This document shows positions 51,874 through 60,381 of a stretch of DNA of 64,000 nucleotides, one piece after another. Origin of the DNA: Paraburkholderia sp. BL25I1N1 (GTDB lineage Bacteria; Pseudomonadota; Gammaproteobacteria; Burkholderiales; Burkholderiaceae); assembly GCF_003002025.1 (NCBI RefSeq), contig NZ_PVZB01000024.1, positions 1-64,000 of the forward strand, written 5' to 3'. Position numbers and translations under genes: made by a program. Under the pieces are notes generated by a model. It saw only the letters and a program-made list of their open reading frames with translations, was not told where the DNA came from and ran no database searches. Numbering within the stretch: the stretch's first letter is position 1; every line of letters begins with the position of its first letter.

Positions 51874-53736
51874 ATGTTGAGCAGGTGGTCGATTCGCACG
51901 TCGTTGACGATGATGGGGATCATTCTGGTCGCGCTGACCGTGGTGGTCGGCGTACTTGGGCTGAGCGCGCTGAATCGCGCGAGCCAATCGCTCGACCGCA
52001 TTGCGCGCGGCGATCTGGTTGCCATTCACGCGCTCGACGATGCTTCCGCGTATCTGCTGCGCTCGCGCGTGTCGCTGGACCGCTTCAATGCATTGAGCGC
52101 GGCGGGCGACACGGAGCAGGCGAAGAAGGTGCTCGATCGTGCGGAGGAGTTGTACGGCAAGGGCAATCAGAGCTGGCAGACGTATCTCGACGCGCCCAAA
52201 AACGGCGTGGCGCAGGCGCAGCTCGACGAACTGCTGGCGCGCCGTACGGTGGTGATGCGCGAAGGCCTCGAGCCGGAGTTCGCCGCGCTGCGCGCGAACG
52301 ATCTGGCCGCCTATCACGCGATTGCGGATACGAAGATCAGCCCGATGTTCGTGGCCTACGACATCGCGGCCTCGGCGGTCGTCAAGAGCTTGCAGCAGCA
52401 GGCCGTGGATCAGCAGGCGAGCGCGCAATCGAACATCTCGCTGATGACGACGCTGATCATCGCCGTCACCGTGCTCGCGCTGCTGCTGGTGGTGGGCGTC
52501 CGCTTCGCGCTGCGCGGCCTGATCGTGCAGCCGCTCGCCGACGCGACGGCGTGCTTCGAGCGCATCGCCGCGGGCGACCTGTCCGAATCGATCAACGTCT
52601 TCAGCCGCAATGAAATCGGGCGGCTGTTCGCCGGCATCAAGCGCATGCAGGACAGCATGTCGACAATGGTGAGGGCGGTTCACAGCAGCACGGAATCGAT
52701 CGACACCGGCGCGCGCGAAATCGCGATGGGCAACACCGACCTGTCCCAGCGCACCGAACAGCAGGCCGCCTCGCTGCAGGAAACCGCATCGAGCATGGAG
52801 CAGTTGACCGGCACCGTGCGGCAGAACGCCGAGAACGCGCGTCAGGCGAGCCAACTGGCCGTCAACGCATCCGACATCGCCACGCGCGGCGGCGACGTGG
52901 TGAGTCAGGTCGTCACGACCATGCAGGACATCGCGACCAGTTCGAACAAGGTCGTCGACATCATCGGCGTGATCGAAGGCATTGCCTTCCAGACCAATAT
53001 TCTCGCGCTGAACGCGGCGGTCGAAGCCGCGCGCGCCGGCGAACAGGGCCGCGGCTTCGCGGTGGTGGCGGGCGAAGTTCGCAGTCTCGCGCAGCGCAGC
53101 GCGAGCGCCGCGAAGGAAATCAAGGAACTGATCGGCGATTCGGTCGACAAGGTGCAAAGCGGCTCGACTTTGGTCGGCCGTGCCGGCACGACGATGGACG
53201 AGATCGTGCAGGCCGTGCGCCGCGTGACCGACATCATGGGCGAAATCAGCGCGGCGTCCGAAGAGCAGTCGGGCGGCATCGAGCAGGTGAACCGCGCGGT
53301 CGTGCAGATGGACGAAGTCACGCAGCAGAACGCCGCGCTGGTCGAACAGGCGGCGGCCGCGGCGGCCTCGCTCGAAGATCAGACGCGTCAGTTGCAGGCC
53401 GTGGTGAATGGCTGGAAAGTGGCCGGCGGCGCGGCACACGGCAGCGCGGCGGCAACCCGTCCGCAACCGGCCGCATCCCGCGTGACGAGCAGCAGGAGCA
53501 AGCCGGCTGCCAAGCTTGCGCAGCATGCAGCCGTGAACGGCGGCGCAGCGCATCCGGCGACAGGCGCAGCCGCAACGAGCAACCCATCGGCGTCGGGCAA
53601 TCACGACGCAGGCGCCGCGCGCGTCGAACCGGCACTCAGGCCGAAGACGGCCCGCGCGGCATCCGAATCCGCAGCACGTCCGGCCGCGGTCAGCGCAGCT
53701 ACGGCGGGCTCGGACGCGGACTGGGAAACATTCTAG
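51874..53736 (+). CDS. Methyl-accepting chemotaxis protein
   Basis: 620 residues, with AGGGAG seven bases upstream of ATG 51874. Two membrane helices (about 10-32 and 190-212) enclose a four-helix ligand domain of the Tar/Tsr type. HAMP follows to about 265, then the signalling domain with the conserved tip EGIAFQTNILALNAAVEAARAGEQGRGFAVVA. An Ala/Pro-rich tail ends in DWETF, the pentapeptide that tethers CheR and CheB. It senses a periplasmic signal that is unknown. Called tar in related operons by position only. Confidence 0.95.
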   Translation: MLSRWSIRTSLTMMGIILVALTVVVGVLGLSALNRASQSLDRIARGDLVAIHALDDASAYLLRSRVSLDRFNALSAAGDTEQAKKVLDRAEELYGKGNQSWQTYLDAPKNGVAQAQLDELLARRTVVMREGLEPEFAALRANDLAAYHAIADTKISPMFVAYDIAASAVVKSLQQQAVDQQASAQSNISLMTTLIIAVTVLALLLVVGVRFALRGLIVQPLADATACFERIAAGDLSESINVFSRNEIGRLFAGIKRMQDSMSTMVRAVHSSTESIDTGAREIAMGNTDLSQRTEQQAASLQETASSMEQLTGTVRQNAENARQASQLAVNASDIATRGGDVVSQVVTTMQDIATSSNKVVDIIGVIEGIAFQTNILALNAAVEAARAGEQGRGFAVVAGEVRSLAQRSASAAKEIKELIGDSVDKVQSGSTLVGRAGTTMDEIVQAVRRVTDIMGEISAASEEQSGGIEQVNRAVVQMDEVTQQNAALVEQAAAAAASLEDQTRQLQAVVNGWKVAGGAAHGSAAATRPQPAASRVTSSRSKPAAKLAQHAAVNGGAAHPATGAAATSNPSASGNHDAGAARVEPALRPKTARAASESAARPAAVSAATAGSDADWETF

Positions 53737-53940
53737 GAAGTGGCGCAAAGACATGCGGTCATTCGGCATCTCGCTCCATGAGGGGCGAATCATCGAAGCA
53801 CGCTTTATCGGCGTGTCGCGGGCCGACTGCATGGTGGCGGAACTCGCGGGCGGGCGCGACCCCGCGAACACAATCCCTTCTTCCCAAGGCGAGTTCCTGG
53901 GCGGAATGCGGGATGGCTCGTATCGCAGGCAGGAACACTC

Positions 53941-54897
53941 ATGATGGCAACGCGCGCACAGCAACGTCCCGAACGTTCGGACCCGGTTAGATCCGGCGAA
54001 CAGTCGCGGGATTTCGAATTCACGTCGGCGGACTTCGCTCGCATTCGCGAACTGATTCACCGCAGCGCGGGCATTTCGCTGTCGGATCACAAGCGCGACA
54101 TGGCGTACAGCCGTCTGGCGCGCCGTCTGCGCAGCCGCGGTCTCGACACCTTCAAGCAGTATCTCGACCTGCTCGAAGCGGAAAACGATCCGGCCGAGTG
54201 GGAAGCGTTCACCAATGCGCTGACCACCAACCTGACAGCGTTTTTCCGCGAGGCGCATCACTTTCCGATCCTCGCCGATTTCGTGCCGCGCCGCGCGCAG
54301 CCGGTTTCGGTGTGGTGCTCGGCGGCTTCGACCGGAGAAGAGCCGTATTCGATCGCGATGACGCTGATCGAAGCGCTCGGCGACAGCGGCGCGCGTCAGG
54401 CCTCGGTGCTCGCCACCGACATCGACACCCAGGTGCTGGCCAAGGCCGAAGCCGGCATGTACCAGTTCGATCAGGTTAAGCATCTCTCGCCCGAGCGGCT
54501 CAAGCGCTTCTTCCTGAAGGGCACTGGCGCGCACGCGGGTATGGTCAAGGTGCGCCCGGAAGTGCGTGCGCTGGTGCGCTTCGAGCAACTCAATCTCACC
54601 GACCGCGATTACCAGTTGCGTTCGCAGTTCGACGCGATCTTCTGCCGCAACGTGATGATCTATTTCGACAAGCCGACGCAAGCGCAAGTGCTCGCGCGCT
54701 TCGAGCCGTTGATGAAGGCGGGCGGCCTGCTGTTCGCCGGCCACTCGGAGAACTTCACGTACGTCACGCAGGCATTCAAGCTGCGCGGCCAGACCGTATA
54801 TGAATTGACGCGTGATGCAAGCGGCGCGCGCACGCCGACGGCGACCCGCGGCTCGGCAACGGCATCGCATCAAGCGGCGAGCGGGGTGACGGTATGA
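53941..54897 (+). CDS. cheR: Chemotaxis protein methyltransferase CheR
   Basis: 318 residues, with AGGAA five bases before ATG 53941. An N-terminal helical domain (SADFARIRELIHRSAGISL) and the SAM-binding domain with VSVWCSAASTGEEPYSIAMTL (about 122-142), DIDTQVLAKAEAG and IFCRNVMIYFDK (about 234-245) are all present. It methylates glutamates on receptors to adjust sensitivity. The 204-base gap after the receptor gene holds no supported gene. Its stop overlaps the cheD start (ATGA). Confidence 0.97.
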   Translation: MMATRAQQRPERSDPVRSGEQSRDFEFTSADFARIRELIHRSAGISLSDHKRDMAYSRLARRLRSRGLDTFKQYLDLLEAENDPAEWEAFTNALTTNLTAFFREAHHFPILADFVPRRAQPVSVWCSAASTGEEPYSIAMTLIEALGDSGARQASVLATDIDTQVLAKAEAGMYQFDQVKHLSPERLKRFFLKGTGAHAGMVKVRPEVRALVRFEQLNLTDRDYQLRSQFDAIFCRNVMIYFDKPTQAQVLARFEPLMKAGGLLFAGHSENFTYVTQAFKLRGQTVYELTRDASGARTPTATRGSATASHQAASGVTV

Positions 54898-55682
54898 GCA
54901 GCGCCCTGCCGATCGCCACCAATCTGTATTTCGACAACCACTTCCAGCGCCCCGGCGTGAAGTTGTTGCCAAACGAGTTTTACACCACGCACGAAGACAT
55001 GGTGCTGGTCACCGTGCTCGGATCCTGCGTCGCGGCGTGCATCCAGGATCGCACGGCCGGGATCGGCGGCATGAATCACTTCATGTTGCCCGACGACGGC
55101 GCGGACGTCGCGCAGGCCGCATCGGATTCGATGCGCTACGGCGCCTACGCGATGGAAGTGCTGATCAACGAACTGATCAAGGCCGGCGGCCGGCGCGAGC
55201 GCTTCGAAGCGAAGGTGTTCGGCGGCGGTGCGGTGCTCGCCGGCATGACGACGATGAACATCGGCGATCGCAATTCGGAGTTCGTGCGCCGCTATCTCGC
55301 GGTGGAGAAGATCCGCATCGTCGCCGAGGACTTGCAGGGCTCGCATCCGCGCAAGGTGGCGTTCATGCCGCGCACCGGCCAGGTGATGGTGAAGAAGTTG
55401 CGCTTGCAGCAGGAAGCGGGCGTGGCCGAGCGCGAACAGGCGCTGATGCGGCGGAGCGCCGAAGCACGCGCCGAGCGGCTCGCCGCGGCACGCAAGCGGG
55501 TGGAACTGTTCTCGGCGCCGGCAGCGTCGAGAGCCAAGGTCGAACTGTTCGGCTCGGCGGCCGGCGGAGCAACGGGAACAGCGGCGAGCAGTGCGGGCGC
55601 AGGGGCAGCAAAGCCGCGCATCGAACTGTTCGGCACGCGCCCGATTAATTCAAACAACGCCAGAACCACAGAGGAGGCGTGA
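54894..55682 (+). CDS. cheD: Chemoreceptor glutamine deamidase CheD with a repeat-bearing C-terminal tail
   Basis: 262 residues, about 90 longer than the core family. The catalytic core is complete: C45 (VLGSCVAACIQD), H62 (GGMNHFMLP) and the FGGGAVLAGM region (about 109-118). After about residue 170 comes a coiled-coil-like helix and a low-complexity tail with three copies of a short motif: RVELFS (202-207), KVELFG (215-220) and RIELFG (242-247). CheD deamidates receptor glutamines. Start overlaps cheR (ATGA) and stop overlaps cheB (GTGA), so translation is coupled. Confidence 0.95.
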   Translation: MSSALPIATNLYFDNHFQRPGVKLLPNEFYTTHEDMVLVTVLGSCVAACIQDRTAGIGGMNHFMLPDDGADVAQAASDSMRYGAYAMEVLINELIKAGGRRERFEAKVFGGGAVLAGMTTMNIGDRNSEFVRRYLAVEKIRIVAEDLQGSHPRKVAFMPRTGQVMVKKLRLQQEAGVAEREQALMRRSAEARAERLAAARKRVELFSAPAASRAKVELFGSAAGGATGTAASSAGAGAAKPRIELFGTRPINSNNARTTEEA

Positions 55683-56776
55683 GCGCTGTGCAAAAGATCA
55701 AAGTACTGTGCGTCGACGATTCGGCGCTGATCCGCAGCCTGATGACGGAAATCATCAACGGCCAGCCGGATATGACGGTAGTGGCGACCGCACCCGACCC
55801 GCTGGTCGCGCGCGATCTCATCAAGCAGCACAACCCCGACGTGCTGACGCTCGACGTCGAAATGCCGCGCATGGATGGCCTCGACTTCCTCGAGAAGCTG
55901 ATGCGCCTGCGGCCGATGCCCGTCGTGATGGTCTCGTCGCTGACCGAACGCGGCAATGAAATCACGCTGCGCGCGCTGGAACTCGGCGCGGTCGACTTCG
56001 TCACCAAACCGAAGGTCGGCATCCGCGACGGCATGCTCGATTACTCGGAAAAGCTCGCCGACAAGATTCGCGCCGCCGCGCGCGCACGCGTGCGCCAGGC
56101 CGCGCCGGTGCAGCACGCGGCTGCACATGCCGCGCAGGCGACGGTCGGCGCGGCACCGCTGTTCAACAATCCGCTGCTCAGTACCGAGAAGCTGATCATC
56201 GTCGGCGCGTCGACGGGCGGCACGGAAGCGATCCGCGAAGTGCTGGTGCCGCTGCCGCCGGATGCACCCGCGGTGCTGATCGCGCAGCATATGCCGCCGG
56301 GCTTCACAAAATCTTTTGCACAACGCCTCAATGGTTTGTGCCGGATTACCGTTAAAGAGGCAGAGCACGGCGAACGCGTGCTGCCGGGACATGCTTACAT
56401 TGCACCCGGCCATGCTCATCTGTTGCTTGCGCGCAGTGGCGCGAACTATATTGCTCACCTGTCGGACGAGCCGCCGGTCAACCGGCATCGTCCGTCGGTG
56501 GACGTGCTGTTCCGTTCCGCCGCGCAGCATGCGGGCAAGAACGCGGTCGGCGTGATTCTGACCGGCATGGGGCGCGACGGGGCCGCCGGACTGCTGGACA
56601 TGAAAAAGGCAGGGGCGTACACCCTTGCGCAGGACGAGGCGAGCTGTATTGTGTTCGGCATGCCGCGTGAAGCGATTGCACTTGGCGCGGCGGACGAGAT
56701 CGCCGCGTTGCCGGAAATGAGCCGACGTGTGATGGCGCGTCTCTCGGCAATGGGCGACCGCGTTCAGCGGGTATGA
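55679..56776 (+). CDS. cheB: Chemotaxis protein-glutamate methylesterase CheB
   Basis: 365 residues from a GTG at 55679 overlapping the cheD stop. The N-terminal receiver domain has D59 (LTLDVEMPRMDG) with D13-D14 and K110. After a linker, the esterase domain has its triad S178 (GASTGG), H204 (AQHMPPGFT) and D300 (TGMGRDG). It removes methyl groups from receptors when phosphorylated by CheA, the opposite of CheR. All catalytic residues are intact. Confidence 0.98.
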   Translation: MSAVQKIKVLCVDDSALIRSLMTEIINGQPDMTVVATAPDPLVARDLIKQHNPDVLTLDVEMPRMDGLDFLEKLMRLRPMPVVMVSSLTERGNEITLRALELGAVDFVTKPKVGIRDGMLDYSEKLADKIRAAARARVRQAAPVQHAAAHAAQATVGAAPLFNNPLLSTEKLIIVGASTGGTEAIREVLVPLPPDAPAVLIAQHMPPGFTKSFAQRLNGLCRITVKEAEHGERVLPGHAYIAPGHAHLLLARSGANYIAHLSDEPPVNRHRPSVDVLFRSAAQHAGKNAVGVILTGMGRDGAAGLLDMKKAGAYTLAQDEASCIVFGMPREAIALGAADEIAALPEMSRRVMARLSAMGDRVQRV

Positions 56777-56862
56777 TGCGGGCCGGTAGGATTTGAGGCG
56801 CTGGTTTGAGGCGCGAGTTGAGCGGTGAGGCGCCGCACCATGGATCAAGCAAAGGGAATGAA

Positions 56863-57258
56863 ATGGATAAGGGAATGAAGATTCTGGTTGTTGACGACTT
56901 TCCGACGATGCGCCGGATCGTCCGCAACCTCCTCAAGGAACTCGGCTATTCGAACGTCGACGAGGCGGAAGACGGCCAGGCCGGTCTCGCGCGTTTGCGT
57001 GGCGGCACGTACGACTTCGTGATCTCCGACTGGAACATGCCGAACCTCGACGGTCTGGCCATGCTCAAGGAGATCCGCGCCGACGCCAACCTCACGCACC
57101 TGCCGGTGCTGATGGTGACGGCCGAATCGAAGAAGGAAAACATCATCGCGGCGGCGCAGGCCGGCGCGAGCGGTTATGTCGTCAAGCCGTTCACGGCCGC
57201 GACGCTCGACGAGAAGCTCAACAAGATTCTCGAGAAGATGGCCAAGACCGGGAGCTGA
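56863..57258 (+). CDS. cheY: Chemotaxis response regulator CheY (motor-binding)
   Basis: 131 residues from ATG 56863 (MDKGMKILVVDD), with AGGGA five bases upstream. The full CheY set: D11-D12, phosphorylated D56 (VISDWNMP), T86, the aromatic switch Y105 (SGYVVKPF) and K108. Phospho-CheY binds FliM and changes the motor's direction. It is directly followed by cheZ, its phosphatase, which together with Y105 marks it as the true motor CheY, in contrast with the copy at 48455. Confidence 0.97.
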   Translation: MDKGMKILVVDDFPTMRRIVRNLLKELGYSNVDEAEDGQAGLARLRGGTYDFVISDWNMPNLDGLAMLKEIRADANLTHLPVLMVTAESKKENIIAAAQAGASGYVVKPFTAATLDEKLNKILEKMAKTGS

Positions 57259-57259
57259 T

Positions 57260-57970
57260 GTGAATCTGCCGACCAACGCGCAAGGCGCCGACGCGGGCAA
57301 CGAGAGCGGCGACTTCGCGTCCGACCGTATCCTGGCCCGCATTGGACAACTGACGCGCACGCTGCGCGACTCGATGCGCGAGCTCGGGCTCGACAAGCAT
57401 GTCGAGCGTGCGGCCGAAGCCGTGCCCGATGCCCGCGACCGCCTGAAATACATCGCGGATATGACGGAGCAGGCCGCCGAGCGCGTCCTGTCCGCTATCG
57501 ACATCGCCAAGCCGATCCAGGAGCAGCTGCAGAAAGACGCGGGCGAACTCGACGCGCGTTGGGAGCAGTGGTACGCGGCGCCGATCGAGCGCGAGGAAGT
57601 GCGCGCGTTGATGAACGACACGCGGACCTTCCTGCGCGGCGTGCCCGAGGCGACCAGCGGGACCAACTCGCAGCTCATGGAGATCATGCTGGCGCAGGAC
57701 TTCCAGGATCTGACCGGCCAGGTCATCAAGAAGATCACGGATGTCGTGTATCTGATCGAGCAGCAGTTGCTCGGCGTGCTGGTCGAGAACATCGCGCTCG
57801 AACGGCGCGAGCAGTTCGCGGCGAACGCGGCGGCACTGGCGGCCGAAGTCTCGTCGACCGGCAGCCCCGAGCATCTGCTGAACGGTCCGCAAATCAATCC
57901 GGAAGGCAAAACGGACGTGGTGCAGGACCAGTCGCAAGTCGACGATCTTCTGGCCAGCCTCGGCTTCTGA
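57260..57970 (+). CDS. cheZ: Phospho-CheY phosphatase CheZ
   Basis: 236 residues from the GTG at 57260, one base after the cheY stop and with GGGAGC eight bases upstream. A long helical hairpin with the active-site segment AQDFQDLTGQVIKK (145-158), in which D150 and Q154 match the catalytic Asp and Gln of CheZ. The C-terminus QVDDLLASLGF is the CheY-binding peptide. It speeds loss of the CheY phosphate. Confidence 0.96.
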   Translation: MNLPTNAQGADAGNESGDFASDRILARIGQLTRTLRDSMRELGLDKHVERAAEAVPDARDRLKYIADMTEQAAERVLSAIDIAKPIQEQLQKDAGELDARWEQWYAAPIEREEVRALMNDTRTFLRGVPEATSGTNSQLMEIMLAQDFQDLTGQVIKKITDVVYLIEQQLLGVLVENIALERREQFAANAAALAAEVSSTGSPEHLLNGPQINPEGKTDVVQDQSQVDDLLASLGF

Positions 57971-58257
57971 CCCACCGGCGCGACGCCACGTCGCGCCCGC
58001 CCACCAAAGGCGCTGGGTCCAGCCGGGACCCATAGCGAGCCACGCCCCCGCGTGTGCTTGCTGTCTGCCGACACAAACCACAGGCATACTACGGGCTCAA
58101 GCAGCGGCACGGCGCTCCGGCGAAGACACATGCCGGTCGGTGGCACGATGGGGAGAAACCCTCCACGGTGCGATCGCAGCGGTGCCGTATGATCTGCGTA
58201 CATGCAGCCGGTTTGCATCACGTGCGAACCGAGCGGCCGCTCGGGAGGAGCCTTGTT

Positions 58258-58821
58258 ATGTGGAGTCGTGTACGCCGCGCCGGGATCGTTACGGCGCTTG
58301 CCTTACCCTGTTCGCTAATCGTCGTGCAGTCCGCTCATGCGGGACTGGGCGGCGCCCCCATGACACCGCCCACGGGCGCGTCAGTCTCGTCGCGTACCGT
58401 TCAGCCCGGCAGCAGCGCCGTCAACGCGGCGCAGAGCGTAATGCGCTCCGCGTCCAACGCCGGGTCGTCCGCTACAGCTTCCACGTCTTACACCGTGCGT
58501 GAGACGGCGCTCGGCAACGGCACCGTGGTCCGCGAATATCTCGCCTCGGACGGATCCGTGTTCGGCATCGCCTGGCGCGGCCCGCAAATGCCGGATCTGA
58601 ACGATCTGCTCGGCAGCTATTTCCCGCAGTACGTGGCAGGCGTCAAGGCGGTGCGCGCGGCGCGCGGCGGCGGCCGCGGCCCGGTCGCGGTCGACCAGAG
58701 CGGCCTCGTGGTGCGCTCCGGCGGCCACATGGGCTCGTTCAGTGGCCAAGCGTGGTTGCCTCCTGCGCTGCCCGCCGGCGTCAGCGGTTCAGACAGCGTC
58801 AGCGGTTCAGACATCCAGTAA
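58258..58821 (+). CDS. Exported DUF2844-family protein
   Basis: 187 residues from ATG 58258 (MWSRVRRAG), with GGAGGAG seven bases upstream; an in-frame start at 58054 has none. A signal peptide ends about AHA (residue 28). The mature part is compact with YTVRETALGNGTVVREYLASDGSVFGIAWRGPQMPDLNDLLGSYF-type residues, the hallmark of DUF2844; no catalytic motif is known. It is coupled to the DUF3443 gene 15 bases downstream, so the two products probably work together in the periplasm. I can name no function. Confidence 0.85.
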   Translation: MWSRVRRAGIVTALALPCSLIVVQSAHAGLGGAPMTPPTGASVSSRTVQPGSSAVNAAQSVMRSASNAGSSATASTSYTVRETALGNGTVVREYLASDGSVFGIAWRGPQMPDLNDLLGSYFPQYVAGVKAVRAARGGGRGPVAVDQSGLVVRSGGHMGSFSGQAWLPPALPAGVSGSDSVSGSDIQ

Positions 58822-58836
58822 TAGCGAGGACGAGAC

Positions 58837-60132
58837 ATGCGAACCAAGCATATTGCTGTGAAGCTCAAGGGCTGGATGCAGGCCGTCGTCGCCGTGGCGC
58901 TGGTGTCCGCGCTCGTCGCGTGCGGCGGCGGTGGCGGCTCCAACAACGATTCGTCGACCTCGCTGAACGGCGGCTCGCTGCCGGCCAGTCCGACTCAGCA
59001 GCCTATTGCCGCCACTGCGGCGAATACAGTGCCCATCACCGTCGGCCGAGGCGTGAACGGCGTCATCAATATCCCGGCGGTCAGCGTGAGAATATGCGCG
59101 CCCGGTTCGACCACGAATTGTCAGACCATTGACAATATCCAGGTCGATACCGGTTCCTACGGGCTGCGCGTGGTCAGCTCGGTCCTGAACGCCTCGCTGC
59201 TCAATGCGTTGCCGGTCAGCACCATCAGCGGCAGCGGCGCCCAGCTCGCCGAGTGCGCGACCTTCGCGGACGGCTTCACGTGGGGCACGGTGCGCACCGC
59301 GACCATCGCGATCGGCGGCGAGACGACGACGGCGGCCGTTCCGATGCAGATCATTGGCGACAAGGATTCGAGCACGGTGCCCACGCCCGGCTGTGGCAGC
59401 GGCCAGGCCGAGAACAAGGTTGACGATCTCGGCGCCAACGGTATTCTCGGCATCGGCACGTCGCCCACCGATTGCGGTACGACCTGCTCGGACCCGGCAC
59501 AGGCGGCGAAATTCAGCAATTACTTCGCCTGTCCGGGCGGCGTGTCGTGCGCCCGCACGGCGGTACCGCTCGCCCAACAGGTGGCCAATCCAGTCCCGTT
59601 TTTCCCGGTCGACAACAACGGCGTGATCGTGCAGATGCCGCCGGTGTCCAACACCGGCGCGTCCTCCGCCACCGGCACACTGGTGTTCGGCGTCGGCACG
59701 CAGGCGAACAACGCGCTTACCGGGGTCCAGCTTTTTACCACCGACGCTTTCGGTGACATGGACAACAGCGTGTTCAACGGCGCGCAGGTACAAGCCTTCC
59801 TCGATTCGGGCTCGAACGCCTACTTCTTCGGCGATAGCTCCCTTGCGCAGTGCGGCAGCAACTTCGCGGGCTTTTACTGCCCGTCGTCGGCGCAAACGCG
59901 GACGCTGACGCTGGTCGGGCTGAACAAGGCGCAGGCGAACGCCAGCATCGGCATCCTGAGTGCGGCGACGCTGTTCAGCAACGGCAACAACTACGCGTTC
60001 AACGACCTGGCGGGGCAGATCGGCGGCAACAGCAGCTTCGATCTGGGGCTGCCGTTCTTCTACGGCCGCCATGTGTATTACGGCATCGATCAGACCGCAA
60101 ATGGCGGTCAAACGCCTTTCGTGGCGTTCTGA
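58837..60132 (+). CDS. DUF3443-family lipoprotein with pepsin-like aspartic protease features
   Basis: 431 residues. Lipobox at LVACGGGG (C29) anchors it to a membrane on the periplasmic side. The body shows two Asp-Thr/Ser-Gly-Ser sites: VDTGSYGL with D104 and LDSGSNAYF with D323. Between and after them, ADGFTWGTVRTATIAIGG (about 144-161), NGILGIGTSP (201-210), TGTLVFGVG (279-287), and the end FDLGLPFFYGRHVYYGID line up in order with the flap, psi-loop, second-lobe and C-terminal segments of pepsin-type proteases. Eight or so cysteines may form disulfides. Activity is predicted, not known; DUF2844 partner lies just upstream. Confidence 0.82.
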   Translation: MRTKHIAVKLKGWMQAVVAVALVSALVACGGGGGSNNDSSTSLNGGSLPASPTQQPIAATAANTVPITVGRGVNGVINIPAVSVRICAPGSTTNCQTIDNIQVDTGSYGLRVVSSVLNASLLNALPVSTISGSGAQLAECATFADGFTWGTVRTATIAIGGETTTAAVPMQIIGDKDSSTVPTPGCGSGQAENKVDDLGANGILGIGTSPTDCGTTCSDPAQAAKFSNYFACPGGVSCARTAVPLAQQVANPVPFFPVDNNGVIVQMPPVSNTGASSATGTLVFGVGTQANNALTGVQLFTTDAFGDMDNSVFNGAQVQAFLDSGSNAYFFGDSSLAQCGSNFAGFYCPSSAQTRTLTLVGLNKAQANASIGILSAATLFSNGNNYAFNDLAGQIGGNSSFDLGLPFFYGRHVYYGIDQTANGGQTPFVAF

Positions 60133-60381
60133 TCGAAGCGCCACACTGACGCCTGAGGGCTGAAGCCGAACCGGCGCTCGCGCGAAACACGCGGGTGTCC
60201 GGCCCGGCCACGAGTTGCCGTTTCACGTCAGCAGGGCCGGCCGGCGGGCTTCCCGGCCGTCTCCATCCGTCGAAATACCCCCCTTTCTCCGCCTTTATCC
60301 GCCGATCGGTGCTTGCGTCGAGCGGGAATAATCGCTCTCACTGGAAAGAGGCGCCGTGCCTCAGCCGACCGGAGAGCGTTT

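Noticed and set aside
53753..53944. 63-codon open frame between the receptor gene and cheR
   Set aside because: It overlaps the cheR start, lacks a ribosome site and has no protein-like composition; the AGGAA inside it serves cheR.
51784..54972. Open frame of over 1,000 codons on the minus strand opposite the receptor and cheR genes
   Set aside because: Arg/His/Ala-rich composition and exact mirroring of high-GC genes show it is an antisense shadow.
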